From positions 124,001 through 188,000 of the forward strand of contig JAXMGX010000003.1 of assembly GCA_046347045.1 (NCBI GenBank): a stretch of DNA of 64,000 nucleotides, given 5' to 3'. Positions 1 to 9,040 of the stretch are shown here, piece after piece. The translations under genes were made by a program, and so were the position numbers. Below the pieces are notes generated by a model. The model saw only the letters and a list, made by a program, of their open reading frames with translations, searched no databases and was not told where the DNA came from. The DNA is from ZC4RG30 sp046347045 (GTDB taxonomy: Bacteria > Pseudomonadota > Gammaproteobacteria > Steroidobacterales > Steroidobacteraceae). Position 1 is the stretch's first letter. Every line of letters begins with the position of its first letter.

Positions 1-2805
1 GGCTCGCGCGTGGTGCAGGACGACCGCGGCGGCACGGTCAACATCGGCGTGTTCCCGACCGCGCTGATCAAGAAGGTCGACATCGTCACCGGCGGCGCGT
101 CGGCGCAGTACGGCGCGGATGCGGTCGGCGGCGTGGTGAACTTCATCCTCGACCGCAACTTCGAAGGCTTCAAGGCCAGCGCCAGCACAGGCATCACCGA
201 GGTAGGCGATGGGTTCAACCACAAGGGTTCGGTTGCCGGTGGCTTCAAGCTGGGCGAGAAGCTGCACGTCGTGGCCTCGGCCGAGTACAACCACATCGAC
301 CAGATCATGCGCGACCCCACCACGCTGGGGAGCTGGTTCACGCGCAGGGGTTTCGTCACCAACCCGGCGTTCGTTTCCGCCACGGCCACCCCGGGGGTTC
401 CGGTGCGGCTGACGCTGGACAACGTCGTCTCCTCGCTGCACTCCCCCACGGGCCGCATCGACACCGCGTATCCGCTGTCGAATGTGCAGACGGCGGCGGG
501 CGTGCCCTTCACGCTGAAGAACACGGTGTTCCTCGACGATGGCAGCGGCGTGCGGCCGTTCGTCAGTGGTCCGATCACTGCGGGTTCCGGTGGCACGCAG
601 TCCATGTCGGGCGGCCCGGAATTCGGTCCCGGCAACGAAGCCTTCCCCGGCGGCCCCTATGGCGCGAGGGTCAACGAGAAGGCGGGCTTCCTCGGCCTGA
701 AATACGACATCAACGACAAGGTGTCGGTGTTCGGCCATGCCTTGTACGGCAGCTCGGCATCGGACCAGCTTGACCAGCGTGGCCTGCCGCACCTGCAGGA
801 CATCTGGTATGCGACGATCTACTCTGGCAATCCCTACCTGCCGGCTGCCGTGCAGCAGGCGATGACCGCGCAGAACGTAGGCTCGTTCAAGATGCTGAAG
901 CTGGGCCAGTTCCTGGACGCCAACAACTGGAACGACAGCGAAGAACCCCGCAACAAGCACAGCATGTTCACCTGGAGCGTGGGCGTGGATGCCGACCTGT
1001 TCGCCGACTGGCACCTGCGTGCCACGTGGCAACGGGGTCGTTCGCACAAGTTCACCGCCGTCTACGACGAGCTGCGCGTGGACCGCATGTTCCTGGCACT
1101 GGATGCCGTGACGGTCACGGCGGCCAACGTGGGGAACAGTGGCCTGCCGATCGGCTCGATCACCTGCAACGTCAAGCTCGTGAACCCGACGCCGGCGCAG
1201 CTCGCGGCCGCCGTCGCCCCGAGACTGAACAAGTTCGGGCAGCCGCTGCCCTCGCCCGTGGGCCTGGACAACAGCATCCGCGACTGCGTGCCGCTGAATG
1301 CCTTCGGCCAGGGCAATGTGTCGCAGGCCGCGCGCGACTACCTGGTCGGCGACAAGTGGGGCATCAGCAACGTGCATCAGAACTTCGGTGAAGCCCTGTT
1401 CACCGGCAAGCTGTTCGATGGCTGGGCGGGTGCCGTCAACGCGGCCATCGGCGTCACGTATCGCGCCGAGGACTTCAAGCAGCGCGCCTATCCGGATGAC
1501 CTCGAGCGGGTGGGTCCGCCGCTGAATGCGCCCGCGCTCGGGATTCGCGGCATTCCCTCCGGCTTCACCGGCGGCAGCCCGAACGTCTTCCAGTTCTCGA
1601 CCGTGCCGCCCATCCAGGGCGACTACAACGTGAAAGAAGCCTTTGCGGAAGTCAACGTGCCCATATTCAAGCTGACCACCGGCCAGAAGGCGGATCTGGA
1701 CCTGGCGTACCGCACCTCGGATTACTCGGCGGTGGGCTCGGTCAACGCCTACAAGGCAGGTCTCGACTTCACGGTGTACAGCGACCTGCGCCTGCGGGCC
1801 ACTTATTCGCGCGACGTACGCGAGGCCACTTTCGCCGAGCGCTTCGACGAACAGGGTTCCGGTGGCGCAGTGAACGACCCGAACGTGACGGCCTGCCGTA
1901 ACCTGAGCGGCAATCCCAACGCCGCGGCCGGCTGCAGCGTGCAAATCACGTCGGTGGCCGTGGGCAATCCCAACCTGAAGCCCGAAAAGGCCGATACGGT
2001 TACGCTGGGCGCGGTCTTCCGTCCCAGCTTCGTGGATGGCCTGCAGATTTCGGCGGACTACTACAATGTCTCCGTCGATGACGCTATCGGGCAGCTGGGC
2101 TTCCAGCGCATCGTGGACGACTGCTTCAGCAACGCCAATCCGGCATTCTGCGCCTACGTGGAGCGTGATGCGGCCAGCCAGGTCATCGGCCGGGTCAAGA
2201 ACCCGTATCTGAACGTGGCCAAGACCACGGTCAGGGGCGTGGACTACGAAACGCAGTACACGCTGCGTCCGGATTTCCTCGCGGACCTGCCGGAGACGCT
2301 CACGTTCCGCGCATTCGCGAGCAACATCCTGAAGCGCTCGAACAAGTCCTCCAACACTGCTCCGGTGAACCGCTTCGATGGCGGCTTCACTGGCGGCGTG
2401 CTGTATCCGAAGTGGAAGGGCACCGCGAGCCTGACCTACAGCTTCGGCAAGTGGGATGCGCAACTGACCGAGGAGTGGATCAGCAAGTCGAAGATCGACA
2501 CGACGTGGATCGACACGGCGGCATTCGCTGCGGGCAACAAGGTCGTGAACGGTGTCGTGAAGACTGCGCCGGACGTCGATGACAACTGGCTGCCGAACTA
2601 CTTCAACACCAACGCGCGCATCGGGTACCGCGACGAGACCGCCTCGGGCCACCAGTGGGATGTCTCGCTGTTCGTGACCAACCTGCTCGACAAGCATCCG
2701 ATGGTGATCCCGAGCTACAACTCGCGCACGGGTTCGCAGACCGTGAGCAACAACTACGACGCCTATGGCCGTCGTTACGTGCTGGGCGTGAATTTCCGCT
2801 ACTGA
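1..2805 (+). CDS. TonB-dependent outer-membrane receptor (5' end outside window)
   Basis: The reading frame is open from base 1, so the start, signal peptide and TonB box lie upstream. The GTG at base 10 is inside the plug domain and is not a start. The visible part opens with the plug motif VTGGASAQYGADAVGGVVNF, typical of energised importers of large ligands, and continues into a long beta-barrel that ends in an aromatic residue (FRY), the usual BAM recognition end. It resembles the large receptors of Xanthomonadales and Caulobacterales whose ligands (sugars, peptides, aromatics) cannot be told from sequence. A terminator-like hairpin follows, and then an exported TPP enzyme and a cytochrome on the same strand, which may act on the imported compound. 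Confidence 0.93.
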   Translation, partial: GSRVVQDDRGGTVNIGVFPTALIKKVDIVTGGASAQYGADAVGGVVNFILDRNFEGFKASASTGITEVGDGFNHKGSVAGGFKLGEKLHVVASAEYNHIDQIMRDPTTLGSWFTRRGFVTNPAFVSATATPGVPVRLTLDNVVSSLHSPTGRIDTAYPLSNVQTAAGVPFTLKNTVFLDDGSGVRPFVSGPITAGSGGTQSMSGGPEFGPGNEAFPGGPYGARVNEKAGFLGLKYDINDKVSVFGHALYGSSASDQLDQRGLPHLQDIWYATIYSGNPYLPAAVQQAMTAQNVGSFKMLKLGQFLDANNWNDSEEPRNKHSMFTWSVGVDADLFADWHLRATWQRGRSHKFTAVYDELRVDRMFLALDAVTVTAANVGNSGLPIGSITCNVKLVNPTPAQLAAAVAPRLNKFGQPLPSPVGLDNSIRDCVPLNAFGQGNVSQAARDYLVGDKWGISNVHQNFGEALFTGKLFDGWAGAVNAAIGVTYRAEDFKQRAYPDDLERVGPPLNAPALGIRGIPSGFTGGSPNVFQFSTVPPIQGDYNVKEAFAEVNVPIFKLTTGQKADLDLAYRTSDYSAVGSVNAYKAGLDFTVYSDLRLRATYSRDVREATFAERFDEQGSGGAVNDPNVTACRNLSGNPNAAAGCSVQITSVAVGNPNLKPEKADTVTLGAVFRPSFVDGLQISADYYNVSVDDAIGQLGFQRIVDDCFSNANPAFCAYVERDAASQVIGRVKNPYLNVAKTTVRGVDYETQYTLRPDFLADLPETLTFRAFASNILKRSNKSSNTAPVNRFDGGFTGGVLYPKWKGTASLTYSFGKWDAQLTEEWISKSKIDTTWIDTAAFAAGNKVVNGVVKTAPDVDDNWLPNYFNTNARIGYRDETASGHQWDVSLFVTNLLDKHPMVIPSYNSRTGSQTVSNNYDAYGRRYVLGVNFRY

Positions 2806-2821
2806 GCGGCTGCGCTGACAA

Positions 2822-2851
2822 CGGCGGCGGACCACCCCCGGTCCGCCGCCG
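2822..2851 (+). terminator. Rho-independent terminator-like hairpin after the TonB receptor
   Basis: Perfect 12-bp inverted repeat (2822-2833 and 2840-2851, arm CGGCGGCGGACC) with a 6-nt loop, followed by the pyrimidine-rich stretch CATTTCTTCTTC. It lies between the receptor stop and the strong Shine-Dalgarno (GGAGGTGA) of the next gene. Termination may be partial, because the T-run is interrupted. Confidence 0.6.
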
Positions 2852-2878
2852 CATTTCTTCTTCGGGAGGTGACACCTG

Positions 2879-4819
2879 ATGCCGAAGCAACATGATCCCG
2901 ACGCCGGCCGGCGTGCATTCCTGGCGGCCGCTGCAGGTGCCGGCCTGTCACTGGGCGCCAATGCTGCCGCGCCGGCTGACGCAGCGACTGCCGGCGCTAC
3001 CGCGCCCGCCAGCGCCGCTGCAACACGTTCCGCCGGCGGCGCGCCCGCGCCTTCTGCAACACAGATCCAGCGCGACAGCGGTCTGCTGCGCGTCAGCCTG
3101 CCCGCCCGCGCCGTGCAGCGCTGCGGTTCCGACCTGCAGACACAGGTGCTGAAGGACCTGGGCATCGAGTTCGTGGCCAGCAATCCCGGTTCGAGCTTCG
3201 AGGGCATCCAGGAATCCATCGTCAATTACGGTTCGCCGCCCAATGCGATGCCGGAATTCATCACCGCACTGCACGAAGAGACCGCGGTGGACATGGCCAA
3301 TGGCTATGGCAAGGCCGAGGGACGGCCGATGTGCGCCATGCTGCACGGGACCATCGGCCTGCAGCATGCGTCGATGGCCATCTACCAGGCCTACTACTCC
3401 GGCACGCCGATGCTGCTCATCGCCGGCCGCGACGATGGATTCATCCAGGCGCACACCGCCAACGACATGGCGGCGCTGGTGCGCAGCTTCACCAAGTGGG
3501 ATGCGCAGCCGAAGACGCTGGCTGAATCCCTCACGGCGCTGCAGGAAGCCTATCGGCAGGCCATCACTCCACCCACTGCGCCGACGCTGGTGGTGCTGGA
3601 CATGGAGACGCAGAAGGCAGAGGCCGGCTCGCTGCAGGTGCCGAAATACGTACCGCCGCGCATCGACGGCATCGACGCAACGACCGCGCGCGAGATCGCG
3701 CAGAAGCTGCTTTCGGCCCGCAATCCCCGCATCGAGGTGGGGCAACTGCGCACGCCGGCCGGCGTTGCGCAGGCAGTGGAACTGGCGGACCTCGTGGCCG
3801 CCTGCGTCGGCTCTCGCGCCACTGCCGGCCCCATGAGCTTCCCGCAACGCCACCCGCTTTCGGGGCCAGGCGCATCGACGGAATATGATTTCCGGCTGGG
3901 ACTCGAGGTCGGGCCTGCCGACGTCGCCCTGGTGGGTCCGCGCGTGGCTTCGCTTGCAGGCCGGCGCGATACCGCGCACATCGGCTTTGGCGGCCTGCGC
4001 GCACGCGATTCTGCCGAAGGCGCGCCCGGCGAGCAGCCCACAACCATCAAGCGTTCGATCCCCATCGACGCTGAAGCGAGCCTGCCCGCCCTGCTCGCCG
4101 CGGTTCGCAGCCTGGCAACAGCGGCGCAGCAGCGACTGGTCGCCGAGCGCCGCACGAAGCACGCCGCGGCGAACGAGGCGGCCTATGTCGCGGCGCTGGA
4201 GAAGGCGCTGGACCAGAAACGCAAGGGCTGGGACGCAAGCCCGGTAAGCACCGCCCGCCTGTACGCGGAGCTGTGGCCGCTGATCATGGACGAGGACTGG
4301 TGCCTTTCCAGCCCCAGCAACTTCTCCAGCGCACATCACCGTGAACTGTGGGTGCACGACAAGCCCTACAGCTACCTGGGCGGCCAGGGTGCCGGCGGCA
4401 TGGGCTATGGCCTCGGCGCCAGCGGCGGCGCGGCGCTGGCCGCGCGCGGCCGCAACCGCATCGTCATCAACATCCAGACCGATGGCGATTTCAATTACGC
4501 GCCGGGGATGATCTGGTCGGCCGTGCACCACAAATTGCCCATGCTGACGGTGATGCACAACAACCGCGCCTGGCATCAGGAGATGATGTTCCTGCAGTAC
4601 ATGGCCGGCGTGCGCGGCCGCGGCACCGATCGCGCGCATATCGGCACCACGCTGCGCGATCCTTACATCGACTACGCGAAACTGGCGCAAGGATACGGTA
4701 TGGCCAGCGAGGGCCCGATCGATGACCCGACGAAACTCTCTGCCGCGCTCGCGCGAGGCGTTGCATCGGTGAAGCGCGGCGAGCCCTATCTCATCGATGT
4801 GCTGACGCAGCCGCGATGA
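2879..4819 (+). CDS. Tat-exported thiamine-diphosphate-dependent enzyme (acetolactate synthase/benzoylformate decarboxylase-like)
   Basis: A 646-residue protein with a twin-arginine signal (GRRAFL, R11-R12, then an Ala/Gly-rich hydrophobic stretch to about residue 32) and an Ala-rich linker. The TPP-enzyme fold follows: a Pyr domain with the activating glutamate in HEETAVDMANGYGKAEG (about E133/E134), a degenerate middle domain, and a PP domain with DGD-FNYA (about 535) closing at NN, the Mg-diphosphate motif. Start ATG has an ideal GGAGGTGA ribosome site. Family members make or break bonds next to a 2-oxo-acid carbonyl. The substrate is unknown. The export signal is unusual for this superfamily, and the stop overlaps the start of a c-type cytochrome gene (ATGA), suggesting periplasmic oxidation with electrons passed to haem. 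Function is inference; family membership is firm. Confidence 0.88.
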   Translation: MPKQHDPDAGRRAFLAAAAGAGLSLGANAAAPADAATAGATAPASAAATRSAGGAPAPSATQIQRDSGLLRVSLPARAVQRCGSDLQTQVLKDLGIEFVASNPGSSFEGIQESIVNYGSPPNAMPEFITALHEETAVDMANGYGKAEGRPMCAMLHGTIGLQHASMAIYQAYYSGTPMLLIAGRDDGFIQAHTANDMAALVRSFTKWDAQPKTLAESLTALQEAYRQAITPPTAPTLVVLDMETQKAEAGSLQVPKYVPPRIDGIDATTAREIAQKLLSARNPRIEVGQLRTPAGVAQAVELADLVAACVGSRATAGPMSFPQRHPLSGPGASTEYDFRLGLEVGPADVALVGPRVASLAGRRDTAHIGFGGLRARDSAEGAPGEQPTTIKRSIPIDAEASLPALLAAVRSLATAAQQRLVAERRTKHAAANEAAYVAALEKALDQKRKGWDASPVSTARLYAELWPLIMDEDWCLSSPSNFSSAHHRELWVHDKPYSYLGGQGAGGMGYGLGASGGAALAARGRNRIVINIQTDGDFNYAPGMIWSAVHHKLPMLTVMHNNRAWHQEMMFLQYMAGVRGRGTDRAHIGTTLRDPYIDYAKLAQGYGMASEGPIDDPTKLSAALARGVASVKRGEPYLIDVLTQPR

Positions 4820-5274
4820 AGTCCCCGCGCACTGGAATGATACCCGCCGTCGGGGCGTTGATCGCCGGTTTGGCACTGGCCGGCCTTGTCGACGCGGCCG
4901 ACGCCCCCGTGGCGCAAGGCGCTGTCACCAGCGCGGGCGACGCCACACGCGGCCGGCAGCTCTTTCACGACCACGGCTGCTACGGCTGCCATGGCTTCAA
5001 CGGCAATACGGGCGCCCGCGACCTGGTGGGCACCAACAGTCCGCTGATCGCCGACCTTGCGACGTTCACGACCTTCCTGCGGCTGCGTGGCGACCAGGCG
5101 CCGTTGCTGCCATCGACGCGGATGCCGAATTATCCGGCTTCGGCCTTGAGCGATGCGCAGGTGCGCGACATCTACGCCTACGTACGGACGTTCAAGGTCG
5201 ATGCACCGGCGGTGAAGGATGTGCCGACGTTGAAAGCCATCCTGGAATCCGCATCGCGTCCGAAGGCACGTTGA
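4816..5274 (+). CDS. Periplasmic c-type cytochrome
   Basis: A 152-residue protein with an N-terminal signal sequence (cleavage near residue 28, VDAAD) and one haem c site, CYGCH (C55, C58, H59). M103 in TRMPNYP is the probable axial sixth ligand, so this is a class I monohaem cytochrome. Its ATG overlaps the TGA of the upstream TPP-enzyme gene, implying coupled translation and a shared task. By analogy with cytochrome-coupled dehydrogenases it probably takes electrons from that enzyme and passes them to the respiratory chain. The partner assignment is inferred from position only. Confidence 0.87.
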   Translation: MKSPRTGMIPAVGALIAGLALAGLVDAADAPVAQGAVTSAGDATRGRQLFHDHGCYGCHGFNGNTGARDLVGTNSPLIADLATFTTFLRLRGDQAPLLPSTRMPNYPASALSDAQVRDIYAYVRTFKVDAPAVKDVPTLKAILESASRPKAR

Positions 5275-5277
5275 CGG

Positions 5278-6204
5278 TCACTTTGCAGGCAGCGGCAGCA
5301 GGTCCTTCGGCACCCAGTTCTCGCCGCGCGCCGTGGACCACACCGTCACGTTCACCGTGATGCGGCTGTGCGCGCCGTCCTTGTCCGCCTCGTAGCTCTT
5401 CGAGAAACGCTGCACGAAGTGGCCGCCGGGCCGATATTCGGTGGTCGCGCCGAAGTGATCGCCGAGCATCGCCATCGCCCAGGGGCCGTCGGGCTGCGCG
5501 AGCGCCTCGGTTACCTTCGGCAGCATCACCTCGCCTGCAGCATCACGCGCATGCGTCGGTGCGGGTTCGAGGTCGACCACCACGCCGCAGCCCTCGACAT
5601 TGCCATCGAGCTTCTGGTCGCGCGAACTGCACTCGCTGGGCACGGAAAGCAGCGGGTCCGTGTCGGCCGAACCGCCTTCGCCCTGGACATGGGCGCTGCC
5701 TTGCCCCTTCACTGGCGCGCGCAGTTCGAGCCGCACATGCAGCCCCTCGCCGATCAGTGAAGCCTCGGGTGCGAGCAGCGAGAAATATGCTCCGTCGACG
5801 GCCTGCAACTGCGGCCACGTGGCCGACTTGGCGTAGTTCTCGGTCAGCGTGGTATCGGCGCTGACGACGCGGGCCGAACCGCTGGCCTTCATGAAGCCGC
5901 GCACGCGCTCGCGCGCGGAATCGCCGCTGTAGGTGGCCCGCGCCCCGCTGCCTTCGCGGAAGGCGGGCTGCTCCACATCCATCGCGAGCACGAAGTGGCG
6001 CTCGCTGACGCCGCTGGTCACCGAATCACTGCCGTAATCGACGCGGGCGTGCAGCAGGATCGGTTCGCCCCGGGTCGGGGTTTCATCGGTGGCCGAGGCC
6101 GCGTCCGCGGCATGCTGCGCATCGGCGGCCGGACCGCTGCAGGCCGCGAACGATGCCGCCATCATGACGACGGTACCTGCACGGACGGTGGAGAAAAGGC
6201 TCAT
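5278..6204 (-). CDS. Hypothetical lipoprotein
   Basis: ATG at 6204 is preferred over a longer frame, because it has a GAGGTG ribosome site and opens straight into a lipoprotein signal: a hydrophobic stretch ending in FAAC, with C22 as the lipidated residue. The mature part has about 285 residues, is rich in charged and small residues, contains a short Cys pair (SECSSRDQ...EGCG) and shows no family I recognise. It starts 10 bp after the PPK2 stop, so the two are probably co-transcribed. It is likely anchored in the inner leaflet of the outer membrane. Function unknown. Confidence 0.72.
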   Translation of the reverse strand: MSLFSTVRAGTVVMMAASFAACSGPAADAQHAADAASATDETPTRGEPILLHARVDYGSDSVTSGVSERHFVLAMDVEQPAFREGSGARATYSGDSARERVRGFMKASGSARVVSADTTLTENYAKSATWPQLQAVDGAYFSLLAPEASLIGEGLHVRLELRAPVKGQGSAHVQGEGGSADTDPLLSVPSECSSRDQKLDGNVEGCGVVVDLEPAPTHARDAAGEVMLPKVTEALAQPDGPWAMAMLGDHFGATTEYRPGGHFVQRFSKSYEADKDGAHSRITVNVTVWSTARGENWVPKDLLPLPAK

Positions 6205-6214
6205 CGACGGCACC

Positions 6215-7387
6215 TCAGCCACTGCCCTGCGTGGCCAACTGGTCGTCACCACGGCTCGGCACCAGTGAAGGCCTGCCGACAATCAGCGGATCGACAGCCC
6301 CGACCACCGACATGTCGCGGTTCTTGTAGGGAAGACGGCTGAGCACGAAGCGCATCGCATTGAGCCGCGCGCGCTTCTTGCAGTCGGACTTGATGATGGT
6401 CCACGGCGCATCGCTGGTATCGCAGGCCACGAACATCGCTTCCTTGGCGCGCGTGTACTCGCCCCACTTGTCGAGCGAGGCCTTGTCGATGGGCGAAAGC
6501 TTCCACTGCTTGAGCGGATGCGCCTGCCGCTCCTTGAACCGGCGTCGCTGCTCGTCGCGGCTCACCGAGAACCAGAACTTGAACAGGTGCACGCCGCTGC
6601 GCACGAGCTGGCGCTCGAACTCCGGCGTCTGGCGCAGGAATTCATCGTATTCCTGCTGCGTGCAGAAACCCATCACCCGCTCCACGCCCGCCCGGTTGTA
6701 CCAGCTTCGGTCGAACATGACGATTTCGCCGCGCGTCGGCAGATGCTCCACATAGCGCTGGAAATACCACTGGCCACGTTCCACGTCGCTGGGTTTCTCC
6801 AGCGCAACGACGCGCGCACCGCGGGGGTTCAGGTGCTCCATGAAGCGCTTGATGGTGCCACCCTTGCCGGCCGCGTCGCGCCCCTCGAACAGGATCACCA
6901 CCCGCTCGCCGGATTCCTTCACCCAGGCCTGCAATTTCAGCAGTTCCACCTGCAGGCGGAATTTCTGCCGCTCGTATTTCTTGCGCGACATGAGGTTCTT
7001 GTAGGGATAGGAGCCGGTGCGCCAGCCGGCACTCAACTCGGTGTCCGGATCGACGCCCGCCGCCGCCCCGTCCTGTTCCCGCTTGAACAGCATCTTGCGC
7101 AGCGCCTTGGCTTCGTCGGCGGATGCGCCGGCCAGCAGCGCCTGCACATCGGCAATGGCGTCGCGCGGCGCGGCCCCGTTGCTGCGCTCGCGCAGCATGT
7201 CGCCCAGCGCCATGGCCTGTCGGGTGGTCGAGGCCACGGCCTTGCGCTGCACCTGAAAGGCTTCGATGCCCTGCGTGGACAGGCTGGCGGCCGTATCGCC
7301 GGCCACGACTGCCCGGGGTCCATGATGGCGCTTGCCCGCAGCATGGCCGCCGGGCTGCAGACTGGAAACGGTCTTGGTCTTTGACAT
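6215..7387 (-). CDS. ppk2: Polyphosphate kinase 2 (PPK2 family)
   Basis: A 390-residue protein that moves phosphate between polyphosphate and nucleotides. The PPK2 core has Walker A GRDAAGKGG (169-177), the Walker B-like FDRSWYNRAGVER (225 on) and the basic lid region around RRRFKERQ. The entry motif SYPYKNLMSRKKYERQK precedes the P-loop and is typical of the family. About 120 N-terminal residues before the core are longer than in minimal PPK2 enzymes and look flexible. ATG 7387 is chosen because it has a purine-rich site (GGAAAAGG) and the upstream extension of the frame is antisense to the ParA gene. Direction (NDP to NTP or the reverse) is not decided by sequence. A perfect FNR-type box lies 62 bp upstream. 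Confidence 0.92.
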   Translation of the reverse strand: MSKTKTVSSLQPGGHAAGKRHHGPRAVVAGDTAASLSTQGIEAFQVQRKAVASTTRQAMALGDMLRERSNGAAPRDAIADVQALLAGASADEAKALRKMLFKREQDGAAAGVDPDTELSAGWRTGSYPYKNLMSRKKYERQKFRLQVELLKLQAWVKESGERVVILFEGRDAAGKGGTIKRFMEHLNPRGARVVALEKPSDVERGQWYFQRYVEHLPTRGEIVMFDRSWYNRAGVERVMGFCTQQEYDEFLRQTPEFERQLVRSGVHLFKFWFSVSRDEQRRRFKERQAHPLKQWKLSPIDKASLDKWGEYTRAKEAMFVACDTSDAPWTIIKSDCKKRARLNAMRFVLSRLPYKNRDMSVVGAVDPLIVGRPSLVPSRGDDQLATQGSG

Positions 7388-7441
7388 GGCGCCCTTTTCC
7401 GGAGTTGATCCCTTATGTTCACCCACGACATTGCCGCGACC

Positions 7442-7457
7442 CTTGATGATCATCAAG
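7442..7457. promoter_or_regulatory. FNR/Anr-type box in the ppk2 - parA divergent region
   Basis: CTTGATGATCATCAAG is a perfect 16-bp palindrome containing TTGAT-N4-ATCAA (7443-7456), the exact consensus of FNR/Anr oxygen-responsive regulators. It is 62 bp (centre) from the ppk2 start and 155 bp from the ParA-like start. A weak -10 (CATAAG, minus strand 7417-7412) would put the box near -44 of a ppk2 promoter, close to the class II activator position. Confidence 0.5.
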
Positions 7458-7604
7458 TTCGTGCGACACAGTCGGCAGTTTCGCCCCGGCGGTTGACAAT
7501 ATCCGGCCCGTGAAGCCGGCGGAGAGTGAACTCCTTCACATTGAGCCTGGCGCCGTGCTGGTAGCGTCACAACGCCTTCACTTTCCGTCAGGAACGACCA
7601 GGCC

Positions 7605-8402
7605 ATGCTGCAGAAGATCGTCGTGTTGAACCCGAAGGGTGGCTCCGGAAAGACCACGCTTGCGACCAACATTGCTGCAACCTTCGCCAGCCAGGGGTTG
7701 AAGCCCGCACTGATGGACATGGACGCCCAGGGGTCCAGCACGCAGTGGCTCGCCAGGCGCCCAGCCGACCTGCCGCGCGTTCACGCCATCGCCGGCTACG
7801 ATCGCAACCCGCGCGTGACGCGCACCTTTTCCATGCGTGTACCGATGGAATGCGAGCGCCTGGTCGTCGACACGCCGGCCGCGGTCGATCCGCAGAAGCT
7901 GCCGGAACTGACCCGTGCCGCATCGGCCATCATCGTGCCGGTGCTGCCCTCCGCCATCGACATCCATGCGGCCGCCAAGTGCATCGGCGACCTGCTGCTG
8001 ATCGCGCGGATCAAGCGCGCGGACCGGCGCATTGGCGTCGTGGTGAATCGCGCCAGGCGCAACACGCTGATCTACCGTTCGTTGATGCTGTTCCTGGAAT
8101 CGCTGGACATCCCCGTGGTCACCACGTTGCGGGATTCGCAGAATTTCGTGCGCTGCGCCGAGAGCGGCTTCGGCCTGTGCGACGTGAAGGAGCGACTGGT
8201 TCGCGAGGACGCGGAGCAGTGGCTGCCGCTGATGCAGTGGATCGCGGAGCGCCCATCCATCGCCGCACCGGCATTTCCAGTGGCCAGCACCGGCGTACAC
8301 CAGATTCTGGGCAATGTTCCGGAAGCAGTGCTGCCGGGCCGGCAGACGCCGGCGGTGCTGCCCGATTTCGAAGTCAGTATCCCGGTTCCTGCAACGGCCT
8401 GA
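7605..8402 (+). CDS. ParA/MinD-type deviant Walker ATPase
   Basis: A 265-residue P-loop ATPase of the ParA/Soj class. The deviant Walker A KGGSGKTT is at residues 11-18, MDMDAQGSS follows (A' motif), and VVDTPA is the Walker B region. There is no ParB gene or parS-like repeat beside it and no N-terminal DNA-binding domain, so it is an orphan positioner or switch ATPase, not a chromosome-partition pair. The C-terminal 35 residues (after about 230) are Pro-rich and look disordered. It diverges from ppk2 over a 217-bp regulatory region. Its cargo is unknown. Confidence 0.85.
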   Translation: MLQKIVVLNPKGGSGKTTLATNIAATFASQGLKPALMDMDAQGSSTQWLARRPADLPRVHAIAGYDRNPRVTRTFSMRVPMECERLVVDTPAAVDPQKLPELTRAASAIIVPVLPSAIDIHAAAKCIGDLLLIARIKRADRRIGVVVNRARRNTLIYRSLMLFLESLDIPVVTTLRDSQNFVRCAESGFGLCDVKERLVREDAEQWLPLMQWIAERPSIAAPAFPVASTGVHQILGNVPEAVLPGRQTPAVLPDFEVSIPVPATA

Positions 8403-8453
8403 CCGGCACCCAGGTACGCGGTACGATGGGAGTTCCTCCAGGAGGGACTCATC

Positions 8454-9005
8454 ATGCCGCCTGCCATCGCTGTCCGATCCTCGCTGTTCGTGCTCTTCGC
8501 CTCGACGCTGACGCTGAACGCCGTCGGGGCCGACACCCTGTCGGCGCCAGTCATCGAAGGCTACGGAGAAGTGATCCCGGTGGAAAACGCGGGCGAACGC
8601 CCCGATCCCGCGCTCGACTACAAGGTTGTGCTGAACGCCACGAAAGGCGGCAGCGCCGATGCACCGCCGCCATTCCTCGACAAGGCCGCGAAGGTTGCGA
8701 ATCTGCTGGCCCAGTCAGGCGTGCCGGCGTCGCATCGGCACATCGTGGTGATCCTGCAGGCCGCGGCAACCACCGCCGTGCTGAACGAGAAGGGACTCAA
8801 AGCCCGCGGACTCACGCGCAACCCGAGCGCCGAACTGATCAGGAAGCTCAATGCCGCCGGCGTCAGCGTACGCGTCTGTGGCCAGGCGCTCGCTGGCGCA
8901 AAGATCGCGCGCGATGAAGTGCTGCCGGGCGTGCAGGTGGACCTGTCGGCGCTGACGACCGTCAGTGGACTGCAGTTGCGGGGGTATGCGCTGCTGGTCG
9001 ACTGA
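8454..9005 (+). CDS. Exported DsrE-like family protein
   Basis: A 183-residue protein with an N-terminal signal peptide (cleavage near residue 25, VGADT). The mature part has the DsrE/F-like pattern: YKVVLNAT strand, HIVVILQAAAT, a variable region and VRVCGQALAGAKI, with a single Cys in the position where DsrE/TusD proteins carry their sulfur-relay cysteine. Exported single-gene relatives are common and unstudied. A strong ribosome site (GGAGG) precedes ATG. It lies 51 bp after the ParA-like gene on the same strand, so co-transcription is possible. Confidence 0.72.
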   Translation: MPPAIAVRSSLFVLFASTLTLNAVGADTLSAPVIEGYGEVIPVENAGERPDPALDYKVVLNATKGGSADAPPPFLDKAAKVANLLAQSGVPASHRHIVVILQAAATTAVLNEKGLKARGLTRNPSAELIRKLNAAGVSVRVCGQALAGAKIARDEVLPGVQVDLSALTTVSGLQLRGYALLVD

Positions 9006-9040
9006 GGCCGCCTCGCTGCACTGGAGCCGGAGGGTGGCTG

